A DNA stretch of 64,000 nt from an uncultured Bacilli bacterium (GCA_934182615.1 CAKPRO010000002.1:1-64000); one strand, 5' to 3'; positions 42,007-51,325 are shown, counted from the first letter of the stretch. Program-made: numbers and translations. The notes: generated by a model from the letters alone, not told the origin.

Positions 42007-42846
42007 ATGTGTGGTAAGATTATAAAACTTAATGATTATGAATTTAAATTTGGTCAAGAAACTGTATATTTAAATGTTTATGCTCTTTTTAAGAGTAAAA
42101 AATCTGGGAATAAATATGTTATATATAGTTATGATAATAAGAAATTATATAGTGGTTCAGCATTTCTTAGAAATAATGAAGTTGTAGTTATGGTATCTAA
42201 AAGTGAACTTGATAGTGAGATAGAAGATTTTGTGAAAAAATTACTTGTAGATGATATAAACGAAGATTATGAACTTATTTCTTTGGATAAAGTTAATTCA
42301 GTACAAGTTATCGATGAAAAATTATGTGATTTTGATGTTGATATAAATAAACTTTTCGATATTACTATTCCTAAGCCTGAAATTAAGATGGTAGAAGAAC
42401 CTAAAAAGAAAAGAAGTGCTGCTCCTATGTTTTTTGTTTTATTTGTAGTGGTGGTTGCGGCATTTTTCTTCTTTAATCCAGAAGTTATTAATGGTAAAAA
42501 TGTTAAATATATTTGTAATAAGACTTATAATCATGAAAAACTACCGGCATCTGTTAATGAAAAAATAGAAATATTGTTTAATGGGAAGGGAAAAGTACAA
42601 AAGATTGATGTGAAGTCTGATTATGTATTTAATGATGTTAATTATTATAAAGAGTTTAGAGATAAAAGTTATTTTTATCAATATTTTACTGATGGTGATA
42701 CTTATAAATTTGATGATAGTACATATACTTATAAATTATTTTCTAGTATTGATACTAATAGTGATTTCTTTCTTCCTACATCAGAAAATCAATTAATTAA
42801 ATATTATCAAGATAATAATTATACTTGTAAGGTTGTGCAAGAATGA
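42007..42846 (+). CDS. Hypothetical bitopic membrane protein
   Basis: 279 residues. A cytoplasmic part of about 140 residues, one membrane helix (about 140-158), then an extracellular domain with KYICNKTYNHEKLPAS and the terminal YYQDNNYTCKVVQE. The extracellular domain resembles that of the protein encoded at 53028-53597 (LNCTYNHS and HYKNEGYICE at equivalent places), with one cysteine at each end probably forming a disulfide. Function unknown. The stop overlaps the holA start (ATGA). Confidence 0.75.
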   Translation: MCGKIIKLNDYEFKFGQETVYLNVYALFKSKKSGNKYVIYSYDNKKLYSGSAFLRNNEVVVMVSKSELDSEIEDFVKKLLVDDINEDYELISLDKVNSVQVIDEKLCDFDVDINKLFDITIPKPEIKMVEEPKKKRSAAPMFFVLFVVVVAAFFFFNPEVINGKNVKYICNKTYNHEKLPASVNEKIEILFNGKGKVQKIDVKSDYVFNDVNYYKEFRDKSYFYQYFTDGDTYKFDDSTYTYKLFSSIDTNSDFFLPTSENQLIKYYQDNNYTCKVVQE

Positions 42847-43796
42847 TTAAGAAAAATAATTTTTATTTGTTATATAGTGAAGATAAATCACTTTTAAATA
42901 ATGAAGTTGATAAACTTAAAAGGAATTTAAATATTACTAGTGAAAGTATATATTATGATATTGAGAATGTTTCGGATATTGTTGTGGAGGCTTCTACTAT
43001 TGGGATGTTTGATCCATATAAATTTATTGTTGTTGATAGTGGTAGTTATTTTTTACAGAAGAGTGAACTTGATATTTCTTTATTAGAGGAATACTTTAAT
43101 AATTATAATACTAATAGTTATTTGATATTTATTTTAAATAGTGGTAGTGTTGATAGTAAGAAGAAATTATATAAATTAATTAATGATAATGGTACTATTA
43201 ATAAACTTAATGTTACTGAAGAATATTTGGATACTTTTGTTAGAAATTATATTAAAGATAATGGATTTACTATGAATAATACGGATATTAAGTTCTTTTT
43301 GAGTAGATGTAATAAAGATATTGATAATATTAAAAATGAGCTTGATAAACTTATGTTATATAAGTTAGAAAATAAAGTTATTGATAAGGATGATATTACT
43401 TTACTTATTGATGAAGATATAGATGATACTGTGTTTGAACTTGTTAGTTCTATTCTTAAAAACGATAGTAATAAAGCAATGAAGTTATATTATAATTTTA
43501 TTAATAATGGGATGGATGTTAGTCAGATAATTGCTATTATTGCTAGTCAGATTAGGTTACTATTTCAAGTTAAGAGATTATATAACAGTGGTAAGTCTAA
43601 TGAAGAGATTGCTAAGATACTAGAATTTAAAAGTCCATATAGGGTTAAGTATTTACTTAGTGACTGCTACTATTATAGTGAAGATGATTTGATTAAGTAT
43701 TTATCTAAATTAGCGGATATTGATAAAAATATTAAGAATGGTAATGGTGATGGTAAGTTTCTTTTAGAACTTTTTATTGCAAAAAAAGATATGTAA
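42843..43796 (+). CDS. holA: DNA polymerase III delta subunit
   Basis: 317 residues. NNFYLLYSEDKSLLNNEVDKL at the start and the three-domain pattern ending in KSPYRVKYLLSDCYYYSEDDLIKYLSKLADIDKNIKNG are typical of the Firmicute HolA (YqeN) protein. It is the clamp-loader subunit that opens the beta clamp. It overlaps the previous stop by 4 bp. The neighbours sspI and hemW recall the yqeN-rpsT-gpr-hemW region of Bacillus, here rearranged with rpsT-gpr near 57 kb. Confidence 0.9.
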   Translation: MIKKNNFYLLYSEDKSLLNNEVDKLKRNLNITSESIYYDIENVSDIVVEASTIGMFDPYKFIVVDSGSYFLQKSELDISLLEEYFNNYNTNSYLIFILNSGSVDSKKKLYKLINDNGTINKLNVTEEYLDTFVRNYIKDNGFTMNNTDIKFFLSRCNKDIDNIKNELDKLMLYKLENKVIDKDDITLLIDEDIDDTVFELVSSILKNDSNKAMKLYYNFINNGMDVSQIIAIIASQIRLLFQVKRLYNSGKSNEEIAKILEFKSPYRVKYLLSDCYYYSEDDLIKYLSKLADIDKNIKNGNGDGKFLLELFIAKKDM

Positions 43797-43818
43797 TTTT
43801 TGGTTACATACCTTTTTT
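43790..43818 (+). terminator. Intrinsic terminator of holA
   Basis: TATGTAA (43790-43796), a loop of T and G, TTACATA (43804-43810), then CC and a T run. The stem overlaps the holA stop and the stop codon of the convergent sspI. Confidence 0.75.
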
Positions 43819-44010
43819 TATATTTGATAGGGCTTTTTCTTTTTCTTCATCAGTACTATTATTCCAAAATAATTCAAATAATACTCCTAATCCTATTAGA
43901 GGATCTTCATCATGTGATGCTATTGATTCCTCAATTGAATTTCTTATTTCTTCTATATTATCTTCTTTGAAGTTAGAAATTATATAAGCTCTTATATCTA
44001 TATTATTCAT
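43804..44010 (-). CDS. sspI: Small acid-soluble spore protein SspI
   Basis: 68 residues. The central motif GLGVLFELFWNNSTDEEKEKALSNI is close to that of Bacillus SspI (GLGVLFEVIW followed by an acidic helix), and the N-terminus MNNIDIRAYIISN also fits. SspI is a minor spore-core protein made in the forespore. On the minus strand a sigma-G-like promoter lies 15 bp upstream of the start, in agreement. GGTGAT is the ribosome binding site. Confidence 0.85.
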   Translation of the reverse strand: MNNIDIRAYIISNFKEDNIEEIRNSIEESIASHDEDPLIGLGVLFELFWNNSTDEEKEKALSNIKKGM

Positions 44011-44024
44011 GTTATCACCATTAT

Positions 44025-44053
44025 TAATATGGTTATTTATTTTTGATTTATAC
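44025..44053 (-). promoter_or_regulatory. Sigma-G-like promoter of sspI
   Basis: On the minus strand, GTATA (44053-44049), a 17-nt spacer and CATATTA (44031-44025) fit the forespore sigma-G pattern (GHATR, 17-18 nt, CATnnTA). The nearby sigma-A forms are poor. Confidence 0.6.
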
Positions 44054-44099
44054 GTTGTAAAATACTCTTTAGTATGATATTCTATTTATGGTGATATTT

Positions 44100-45176
44100 A
44101 TGTCGATATATATTCATATTCCTTTTTGCAATAATATTTGTAGTTATTGTGATTTTTGTAAGGTATATTATAATAAGAAATATATTTATAGTTATTTAGA
44201 TAATCTTAAGAAGGAGATTAGTAGTAGATATAAGGGTGAGAAAGTAAATACTATTTATATAGGAGGAGGTACTCCATCTAGTTTAGATATAGATGAACTT
44301 AGGTATTTATTTGATATTATTAGTGTTTTTGATAAGGATATTTACTGTGAATTTACTATGGAGTGTAATATTGATTCTATTAATGAGGAAAAACTTATTA
44401 TTATGAAGAAATATGGTGTTAATAGGGTTAGTGTAGGAGTAGAATCTTTTGATGATGATGTAATTAAATATTTGGGAAGAAATCATGACAAAAGAATAGT
44501 TTTTGAAAAGATTGGTTTAGTAAAGAAATATTTTGATAATATAAATATTGATTTAATATATGCTGCTTATGATGATATTAATGTTTTGAAAGAGGATATT
44601 GAATGTTTTTTAGAACTTGATATTCCACATATTTCTACTTATAGTTTGATTATTGAAGATAATACGATATTAAAGATTAATGATATTAAGAATATTGATG
44701 AAGATCTGGATTATGAGATGTATAATTATATTCAAGATACTTTAGAGAAGAATGGGTATATTCATTATGAGATTAGTAATTATGCTAGAAGTGGATATCA
44801 GTCTAAACATAATTTAGTTTACTGGAATAATGGTGAATACTATGGTTTTGGTTTATCTAGTGTTAGTTATATTGGTAATAAGAGAATTAGTAATACGAAG
44901 AATTTAAGTAAGTATTTAAGTGGTAGTTATTTAGATTATGTTGAAGAAGAAGATAAAGATATTCTGATGGAGAATGAAGTAATGCTTGGACTTAGAAAGT
45001 TTGATGGTATAAATTTAGATGAGTTTAAAGAAAAATTTAATGTTTTATTAGAGGATGTTTATGATATAGATGATTTAGTTAGAGATGGTTATTTGATAAA
45101 AAAAAATAATTATCTTAAAATTAATAAGAAATATATGTATATTTCTAATGAAGTTATTGTTAGAATGTTTAAATAA
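44100..45176 (+). CDS. hemW: HemW, radical SAM heme chaperone-like protein
   Basis: 358 residues. IHIPFCNNICSYCDFCK has the CxxxCxxC iron-sulfur site, followed by IYIGGGTPSSL, SVGVESFDDDVIKYLGRNH and HYEISNYAR. These place it with HemW rather than the oxygen-independent coproporphyrinogen oxidase HemN, whose cysteine motif and length differ. HemW is thought to insert heme; whether this organism makes heme is not visible here. ATG 44100 after GGTGAT; TTGTAA-17-TATTCT lies upstream. Confidence 0.9.
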   Translation: MSIYIHIPFCNNICSYCDFCKVYYNKKYIYSYLDNLKKEISSRYKGEKVNTIYIGGGTPSSLDIDELRYLFDIISVFDKDIYCEFTMECNIDSINEEKLIIMKKYGVNRVSVGVESFDDDVIKYLGRNHDKRIVFEKIGLVKKYFDNINIDLIYAAYDDINVLKEDIECFLELDIPHISTYSLIIEDNTILKINDIKNIDEDLDYEMYNYIQDTLEKNGYIHYEISNYARSGYQSKHNLVYWNNGEYYGFGLSSVSYIGNKRISNTKNLSKYLSGSYLDYVEEEDKDILMENEVMLGLRKFDGINLDEFKEKFNVLLEDVYDIDDLVRDGYLIKKNNYLKINKKYMYISNEVIVRMFK

Positions 45177-45215
45177 TGGTATAATATATTTATATAAGAA
45201 GAAAGAAGGAAGATT

Positions 45216-46016
45216 ATGGAAGGTTTTATTAAAGTTATTACTAGTGAAAAGTTTTATTTACCTTTTGTTTATGTTATAGTAGGTTTACTTCTTTATTTAG
45301 TTGTTAATAGTGTTATTAATAAGCTTACTGCTAAACATAAGAGTACTAGAGGTAGGGATAAGAGGAAAGATACGATAATTGATTTATCTAAGAATATTTT
45401 TAAATATATAATTGTTATATTAATTATATTACAAATATTAAAATTATATGGGGTTGATACTACTAGTATTATTGCTTCAATTGGAGTATTTGCTGCGGTT
45501 ATTGGTCTTGCTTTTCAAGATATTTTAAAGGATTTATTAGCGGGAATTTCTATTATTTTTGATAATAAGTTTGCTGTTGGAGATACTGTTGAAATTAATG
45601 GTTTTAGTGGCGTTGTTATTCAGTTAGGACTTAGAACTACTAAGATTAAATCTTTTAGTGGGGAGATTAAATCAATTGGTAATTCTTCATTTAATGAGGT
45701 TATTAATTATAGTTTGTCTGATGCTGTATTATATATTAAACTTAATGTAGCATATGATACTAATTTGGAAAAACTAGAGAAAGTTCTTTCGGATATTAGG
45801 GAAGATGTATTAAAGATAGATGGTGTTATTAAATATGAACTTAATGGTGTTGATGCTTTTGCGGATTCTTCAATTGTATATATGGTTAGTGTTACTTGTA
45901 AGGCTCCTAATAGGTATTCTGCTAAGAGAGCATTTCTTAGATTAGTTAAGGATACTTTTGATAAAGAAAAGATTGAAATACCATATACTACTGTAGATAT
46001 TAATGTAAGGAAGTAG
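45216..46016 (+). CDS. Small-conductance mechanosensitive channel, MscS family
   Basis: 266 residues. Two or three N-terminal helices, the pore helix ASIGVFAAVIGLAFQDILKDLLAGI, and then the MscS beta domain FAVGDTVEINGFSGVV with TTKIKSFSGEIKSIGNSSF. MscS channels open under membrane tension to release solutes. Length is typical of the short, YkuT-like form. GAAAGAAGGAAG precedes the ATG; an HD-domain gene follows within 6 bp. Confidence 0.93.
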   Translation: MEGFIKVITSEKFYLPFVYVIVGLLLYLVVNSVINKLTAKHKSTRGRDKRKDTIIDLSKNIFKYIIVILIILQILKLYGVDTTSIIASIGVFAAVIGLAFQDILKDLLAGISIIFDNKFAVGDTVEINGFSGVVIQLGLRTTKIKSFSGEIKSIGNSSFNEVINYSLSDAVLYIKLNVAYDTNLEKLEKVLSDIREDVLKIDGVIKYELNGVDAFADSSIVYMVSVTCKAPNRYSAKRAFLRLVKDTFDKEKIEIPYTTVDINVRK

Positions 46017-46021
46017 ATGTT

Positions 46022-46597
46022 ATGAATAAAATTGAATATTTTAATAAAGAATATAGTTATATAAAAGATGATAAGAAGAGAGAAGATCTTAAGTTATTAG
46101 TTAATGAATTACCTGATTACTTTTTTGATATTCCTGCTTCTAGTACTGGTAAATACCATCCGGATTTTGCTAGAAGTGAGCATGGACTTGTTAAACATAC
46201 TAAAGTAGCAGTTAGATTTGCTAAGGAACTTTTAGATAATCCAGGACTTAATAATTTTAGTGATAATGAAAAGGATATTATTATTATGGCTATTGTTTTA
46301 CATGATGGGTGTAAAAGTGGTAGAGTAAAAGAAAAGTATACGAGATTTGATCATCCGTTAGTGGTATGTGAACTTATAAAAGAAAGTAGGAGTAAATTAT
46401 CTCTTACTGATGAAGAATTTAATTTACTTATTAGGGTTATTTCTTCACATATGGGTATTTGGAATAAGGATTATAATGGTAATGAGGTTTTACCTATACC
46501 TAAAGATAAGTATCAGAGATTTGTACATATGTGTGATTATTTATCTAGTAAGAGGTTTATTGATGTTAAGTTTGATGGAATTGATATTAGAGACTAA
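46022..46597 (+). CDS. HD-domain hydrolase
   Basis: 191 residues. SEHGLVKHTKVAVRFA supplies the first histidine, AIVLHDGCKSGR the central HD pair, and FDHPLVVCELI plus ISSHMGIW the further ligands of a metal-dependent HD phosphohydrolase. The substrate is unknown; nucleotide or cyclic nucleotide hydrolysis is common in the superfamily. Co-transcribed with the mechanosensitive channel and closed by a terminator. Confidence 0.82.
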   Translation: MNKIEYFNKEYSYIKDDKKREDLKLLVNELPDYFFDIPASSTGKYHPDFARSEHGLVKHTKVAVRFAKELLDNPGLNNFSDNEKDIIIMAIVLHDGCKSGRVKEKYTRFDHPLVVCELIKESRSKLSLTDEEFNLLIRVISSHMGIWNKDYNGNEVLPIPKDKYQRFVHMCDYLSSKRFIDVKFDGIDIRD

Positions 46598-46616
46598 TAT
46601 ATTTAGTCTTTTTTTC
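46591..46616 (+). terminator. Intrinsic terminator after the HD hydrolase
   Basis: AGACTAA (46591-46597) and TTAGTCT (46603-46609), followed by a T run. Confidence 0.85.
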
Positions 46617-46638
46617 ATATATTTAGATAGGTGAATTT

Positions 46639-47628
46639 ATGAAATATAGATATTTTATGCTTCCTTTTATTATTATTTTTTTAATGATACTGGTTATTGA
46701 TTATAATAGTGAGATTGTTAATAAGGTACTTATTGATAGTAATAGAACTATTAATTATCCTTTTTTTGATAATGATAATATTGATTTATTTATTGAGAAT
46801 TATTTGAATATGACTTCTAATAATTATAGTGATGATATTTTTATTGATTATGATGGTTATTTGAAAGAGAATAAATATTATTTGAATTTTTATAAATATA
46901 TAGTAGGATCAGGAAAGATATCTAATGATATTGATAGTTTTATTATTGATATGGATAATGATAAAGTGGAGAAGGGGATAGCTAGTACTTATATGAATGA
47001 TTATATTATTTATGATAATGATATTACTAGTAATAAATATATTGCTCTTACTTTTGATGATGGACCTAATTATAATACTAATAAGGTTCTTGATATATTA
47101 GAGGAGAATAATGTTCCTGCTACTTTTTTTGTACTTGGGAATAGGATTAAGGGAAATGAGAATATTTTAAAGAGGATGGTTAGTAGTAAGATGGAGATTG
47201 GTAATCATACTTTTAATCATTTACTTCTTACTAAATATAAAGAGGATAAGGTTAGGAGTGAGATTAATGATACTAGTAATCTTATTTTTGATGTTACTGG
47301 TAAATATCCTACTTTATTTAGACCTAGTTATGGTTCTTGTAATAAGATGATTAAGAATGTAGTGGATACTCCTATTATTATATGGGATATTGATACTTTG
47401 GACTGGAAATATCATAATTCTAGGAGAATTAGTAGTAGGGTTATTAATAAAGTAAAAGATGGAGATATTGTTTTAATGCATGATATTTATAGTGCTACTG
47501 CTAATGCATTAGAAATTATTATTCCATCTTTAAAGAGTAAGGGTTATACTTTTGTTACGGTTAGTGATTTGTTTTATTATAAGAATATTCCTTTAGAAAG
47601 GGGAAAGGTATATGGATTTGCTAGATAA
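46639..47628 (+). CDS. Polysaccharide deacetylase (NodB domain), membrane-anchored
   Basis: 329 residues. An N-terminal membrane anchor (about 6-22) and a linker region of about 110 residues precede a NodB catalytic domain: ALTFDDGPNYNT (metal-binding DD), NHTFNHLLL (HxxxH), RPSYGS, WDIDTLDWK and LMHDIY. All five NodB motifs are present, so it is probably active on cell-wall GlcNAc or MurNAc, outside the membrane. In spore formers such enzymes can act on cortex peptidoglycan; the sequence does not specify. GGTGAA is a weak ribosome binding site. Confidence 0.9.
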   Translation: MKYRYFMLPFIIIFLMILVIDYNSEIVNKVLIDSNRTINYPFFDNDNIDLFIENYLNMTSNNYSDDIFIDYDGYLKENKYYLNFYKYIVGSGKISNDIDSFIIDMDNDKVEKGIASTYMNDYIIYDNDITSNKYIALTFDDGPNYNTNKVLDILEENNVPATFFVLGNRIKGNENILKRMVSSKMEIGNHTFNHLLLTKYKEDKVRSEINDTSNLIFDVTGKYPTLFRPSYGSCNKMIKNVVDTPIIIWDIDTLDWKYHNSRRISSRVINKVKDGDIVLMHDIYSATANALEIIIPSLKSKGYTFVTVSDLFYYKNIPLERGKVYGFAR

Positions 47629-47634
47629 CTATTC

Positions 47635-47783
47635 TTTTATAGCACTCTAAGCTTGTAATCTTAGAGTGTTAGTTAAAGCCTCTAATGGAGTCTTTAATTA
47701 AGATATCAACCATATATATTATATATTAGTTAGCGCTATATACTAAAAAAGGTAGGAAATATGGAAGTTTCTTATCTTTTTTC
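47635..47783 (+). ncRNA. Hairpin-rich region (element D) ending in a terminator upstream of dnaG
   Basis: CACTCTAAG/CTTAGAGTG (47643-47668) is a perfect 9-bp hairpin. TTAAAG...CTTTAA (47673-47697) extends with CTC/GAG after one mismatch. An AT-rich stretch and ACTAAAAAAGGTA follow. GGTAGGAAA/TTTCTTATC (47751-47776) with TTTTTTC is a good terminator. It may be a long 3' UTR of the deacetylase gene or a separate RNA. Its TTAGTTAAAG and AAGGTA segments recall the elements at 13988-14100 and 59411-59524, but the likeness is weak. Confidence 0.4.
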
Positions 47784-47812
47784 TTTACAAAAAAATGCTT
47801 TTGTTATATAAT
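47784..47812 (+). promoter_or_regulatory. Promoter of the dnaG-sigA operon
   Basis: TTTACA (47784-47789), a 17-nt spacer and TATAAT (47807-47812), starting right after the terminator T tract. Confidence 0.8.
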
Positions 47813-47843
47813 TATATTGGCTTTTTGTAAGGAAGTGATACTT

Positions 47844-49577
47844 ATGGCTTATATCAGTAATGAAGTTATGAATGAGATAAGAAATAAAACTGATATTGTT
47901 GATGTTATTTCTAAGTATGTTAATCTTACAAAGAAGGGGAAAAATTATTTTGGTGTCTGTCCTTTTCATGATGATCATTCTCCTAGTATGAGTGTTAGTC
48001 CAGAGAAACAAATTTATACTTGTTTTTCTTGTGGTGCTAGTGGTAATGTATTTACTTTTGTAGCGGATTTTGAGAAGATATCTTTTACTGAGGCTGTTAG
48101 ATTACTTGGGGAAAAGGTTGGTATTAATATTGGTACTAATATTAGTGTTAGTAATAAGAAAGATGAATACTTTGATATTTATAGTACTGCTAATAAATTT
48201 TATCAAAATAGTTTATTTACTAATTTAGGTAAGAATGCTATTGAATATTTAGATAAGAGACATATTGATAAAGATACTATTAAGAAGTTTGGTATTGGTC
48301 TTTCTATACAGAAGGTATCACTTACTGAATACTTGATTAATAAAAAATATTCTATTGATAAACTAGTAGATGTTGGTCTTACTAATGAGAATGGACATGA
48401 TATTTTTATTAATAGAATTATGTTTCCTATTTATGATTTAAGTGGTAATCCTGTTGCTTTTTCTGGTAGGATATATAATACTAAAGATACTGCTAAATAT
48501 GTTAATACTAAAGAGACAGATAAATTTAAAAAGGGGAAGATTTTATATAATTATCATATTGCTAAAGAACATTTAAAAAAGAATGATTCGGTTATTATTA
48601 TGGAAGGGCAAATGGATGTTATTAGGGCTAGTACAGTTGGTATTGATAATTGTATTGCTACTATGGGAACTGCTCTTACGAGAGAACATAAGAGTATTAT
48701 TAGGAATATGGCTAATAATGTTGTTTTATGTTTTGATGGTGATGCTGCTGGTGAAAAGGCTACTATTAGTGCTATTGAGTTACTAGAAGATACTGGTATT
48801 AATATTAAAGTAGTTAGACTTCCTGATAATATGGATCCTGATGAATATATACTTAAAAATGGTAAAGATTCTTTTTTGGCACAAATTAATAATGCTAGTA
48901 ATCTTATTGATTATAAGATGGAAATACTTAAGAAGAATAAAGATTTTGGTAATATTAAAGATATTTCTTCTTATGTTAATAGTGCTTTAAAAGAACTTGT
49001 TAATGAGAAGGATAATATTATAGTAGAACTTAATTTAAAGAAGTTATCAGATAATTTTAATATAGATTATGAAACTATAAAAGATAAATATAATAAGTTA
49101 ATTAAAAATAAAAAAGAGGTTGTTAGGGAGATTAAACCTAAGAAGACTTATAATAAATATGGTATGGCAGAGAATTATCTTATTTATTATATGTTGAAGA
49201 ATGAAAAGGTACTTAATATGGTTGAAAATAGAGTTGGATATTTTCCAGATAAAAATATTCGTGAATTATCTAATGAAATTATTTACTATTTTCATAAATA
49301 TGGTATAATAAATGTTGCTGATTTTATTAGTTATATATCTGATCGTGAGGAAATACTTAGAACCCTCCGTGATATTATTGCTATGGGAATAAAAGATGAC
49401 TTTCAAATAGAAGAAATTGAAGATTATATTTTTGTTATAAATGAGTATCATAAAGAAGTAAGAGTTAATAATTTAAACAAAAAATTAAAAGAAGAGAAAG
49501 ATCCATTAAAACAAGCAGAAATATCTATGGAGATAATGAAGATAAGGGGAGGTAGTAGAAATGGTATCAGAAATTAA
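47844..49577 (+). CDS. dnaG: DNA primase DnaG
   Basis: 577 residues. The CHC2 zinc finger is CPFHDD...CFSCG (about 37-62). The TOPRIM core has IIMEGQMDVI and CFDGDAAGEKAT with its DxD acidic pair. The C-terminal helicase-binding region is present but short. It makes RNA primers for lagging-strand synthesis. ATG 47844 follows AAGGAAGTGAT; the in-frame TTG upstream lies before that site. The 3' end overlaps sigA by 17 bp, the classic macromolecular synthesis operon order. Confidence 0.96.
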   Translation: MAYISNEVMNEIRNKTDIVDVISKYVNLTKKGKNYFGVCPFHDDHSPSMSVSPEKQIYTCFSCGASGNVFTFVADFEKISFTEAVRLLGEKVGINIGTNISVSNKKDEYFDIYSTANKFYQNSLFTNLGKNAIEYLDKRHIDKDTIKKFGIGLSIQKVSLTEYLINKKYSIDKLVDVGLTNENGHDIFINRIMFPIYDLSGNPVAFSGRIYNTKDTAKYVNTKETDKFKKGKILYNYHIAKEHLKKNDSVIIMEGQMDVIRASTVGIDNCIATMGTALTREHKSIIRNMANNVVLCFDGDAAGEKATISAIELLEDTGINIKVVRLPDNMDPDEYILKNGKDSFLAQINNASNLIDYKMEILKKNKDFGNIKDISSYVNSALKELVNEKDNIIVELNLKKLSDNFNIDYETIKDKYNKLIKNKKEVVREIKPKKTYNKYGMAENYLIYYMLKNEKVLNMVENRVGYFPDKNIRELSNEIIYYFHKYGIINVADFISYISDREEILRTLRDIIAMGIKDDFQIEEIEDYIFVINEYHKEVRVNNLNKKLKEEKDPLKQAEISMEIMKIRGGSRNGIRN

Positions 49578-50658
49578 AGATTTTGAACAAAGAAAAGAAA
49601 ATTTGATTAAGAAAGGTAAAGAACTTGGATTTATTACATATGAAGAGTTAGCAGAAGAGTTAAAAGGCCTTGAGATTGGTAGTGATTTACTTGATGAACT
49701 TTATAATGCTCTTATGGAAAATGATATTAGTGTAGTATCTGAATCTGACTTAGATGATGGTAGTGATGAAGATGATGGTGGAGATTTAGAGGATATTTTA
49801 AAAGATAATAATATTGCTAAAGAACTTACTATTAATGATCCTGTTAGAATGTATTTAAAAGAAATAGGTAAAATTAGTTTGTTATCACTTGCAGAAGAGA
49901 CTGAACTATCTGAGAGAATTGCTAATGGTGATGAAGAAGCTAAGAATAGACTTGCTGAATCTAACTTAAGACTTGTTGTATCTATTGCTAAGAGATATGT
50001 TGGTAGAGGTATGCTTTTCCTTGATTTAATTCAAGAAGGTAATATTGGTCTTATGAAGGCTGTTGAAAAGTTTGATGCAAATAAAGGATATAAATTTTCT
50101 ACTTATGCTACTTGGTGGATTAGACAAGCTATTACTAGAGCAATAGCTGATCAAGCTAGAACTATTAGAGTACCAGTACATATGGTAGAGACTATTAATA
50201 AATTATCAAGATTTCAAAGACAACTTACACTTGAACTTAATAGAGAACCTACTGATGAAGAACTTGCAGAAAAGATGGGGATGAGTCCTGAAAAAGTTAG
50301 AGAAGTTATTAAGATTGCCCAAGATCCTGTTTCTTTAGAGACTCCTATTGGTGAGGAGGAAGATTCACATTTAGGTGATTTCGTTCCTGATGAAAGTAAT
50401 ATGTCTCCAGAAGATTTTACTATTCATGAAATGTTAAAAGAAGAGATTAGTGATGTTTTACTTACTTTGACTGAAAGAGAAGAACAAGTATTAAGACTTA
50501 GATTTGGCCTTGACGATGGTTCATCTAAAACATTAGAAGAGGTTGGTCAAATGTTTGGTGTAACAAGAGAGAGAATTAGACAGATTGAGGCTAAGGCTTT
50601 AAGAAAATTAAGACATCCATCTAGAAGTAGAAAGTTAAAGGATTTCTTAAATGAGTAA
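49561..50658 (+). CDS. sigA: Primary sigma factor SigA (RpoD)
   Basis: 365 residues. Region 1.1 remnant at the start, an acidic stretch (SDEDDGGD), region 1.2 NDPVRMYLKEIG, region 2 KFSTYATWWIRQAITRAIADQ, region 3 and region 4 TLEEVGQMFGVTRERIRQIEAKA. Length and motifs match housekeeping sigma factors of Firmicutes, consistent with the TTGACA/TATAAT promoters across the window. GGGGAGG precedes the ATG inside dnaG. Confidence 0.98.
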   Translation: MVSEIKDFEQRKENLIKKGKELGFITYEELAEELKGLEIGSDLLDELYNALMENDISVVSESDLDDGSDEDDGGDLEDILKDNNIAKELTINDPVRMYLKEIGKISLLSLAEETELSERIANGDEEAKNRLAESNLRLVVSIAKRYVGRGMLFLDLIQEGNIGLMKAVEKFDANKGYKFSTYATWWIRQAITRAIADQARTIRVPVHMVETINKLSRFQRQLTLELNREPTDEELAEKMGMSPEKVREVIKIAQDPVSLETPIGEEEDSHLGDFVPDESNMSPEDFTIHEMLKEEISDVLLTLTEREEQVLRLRFGLDDGSSKTLEEVGQMFGVTRERIRQIEAKALRKLRHPSRSRKLKDFLNE

Positions 50659-51325
50659 GTTATCTAAAAGATTAGAAGTAGTTGCTAATTTTATAGATGA
50701 TAATGATAAATCCGTGATTGATATTGGATGTGATCACGGACTTTTATCTATATATTTGGCTGAAAAATATAAGAATTTAAAAATTATTGCTAGTGATGTT
50801 AATAATAATGCTTTAGAGTCCGCTAGAAAGAATGTATCTAAATATAAATTAGAAGATAGAATAGATATTAGACTTGGTAGTGGTATATCTGTTATTAATG
50901 ATAAAGATAATGTTGATACAATAGTAGTAGCGGGTATGGGAGCCAATACTATTATAGGATTTTTAAAATATTCTCAAGATAAACTAAAAAATATTAATAA
51001 AATTATTATTCAAAGTAATACTGATTTATACTTTTTAAGAAAGAATATGGTTAGTATGGGATATTATATTGATGATGAAGAACTAGTTCTTGATAAGAAT
51101 ATTATTTATACTGTTATTGTATTTAAAAAGGGTAAGAAAAGATATTCTTATAAGGAATTATATTTGGGACCTATATTATTAGATAAGAATAGTGAATTAT
51201 TTAAGGGGAAATGTGATAAGGAACTTAAGACAATTACTATGATATTAAACAATATTGGGAATGGACATTATTTATATAAATTAAAATTAAAAAGAAATAT
51301 TAAAATACTTAAAAGTATAACTTAA
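50651..51325 (+). CDS. trmK: tRNA (adenine-N1)-methyltransferase TrmK
   Basis: 224 residues. SKLSKRLEVVANFI and VIDIGCDHGLLSIYLA form the AdoMet site with the characteristic DHG. VVAGMGANTI and IIQSNTDLYFLRKNM match TrmK (YqfN), which methylates A22 of tRNA. The dnaG-sigA-trmK order is the same as in Bacillus. It overlaps the sigA end by 8 bp. A terminator follows at its stop codon. Confidence 0.93.
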   Translation: MSKLSKRLEVVANFIDDNDKSVIDIGCDHGLLSIYLAEKYKNLKIIASDVNNNALESARKNVSKYKLEDRIDIRLGSGISVINDKDNVDTIVVAGMGANTIIGFLKYSQDKLKNINKIIIQSNTDLYFLRKNMVSMGYYIDDEELVLDKNIIYTVIVFKKGKKRYSYKELYLGPILLDKNSELFKGKCDKELKTITMILNNIGNGHYLYKLKLKRNIKILKSIT

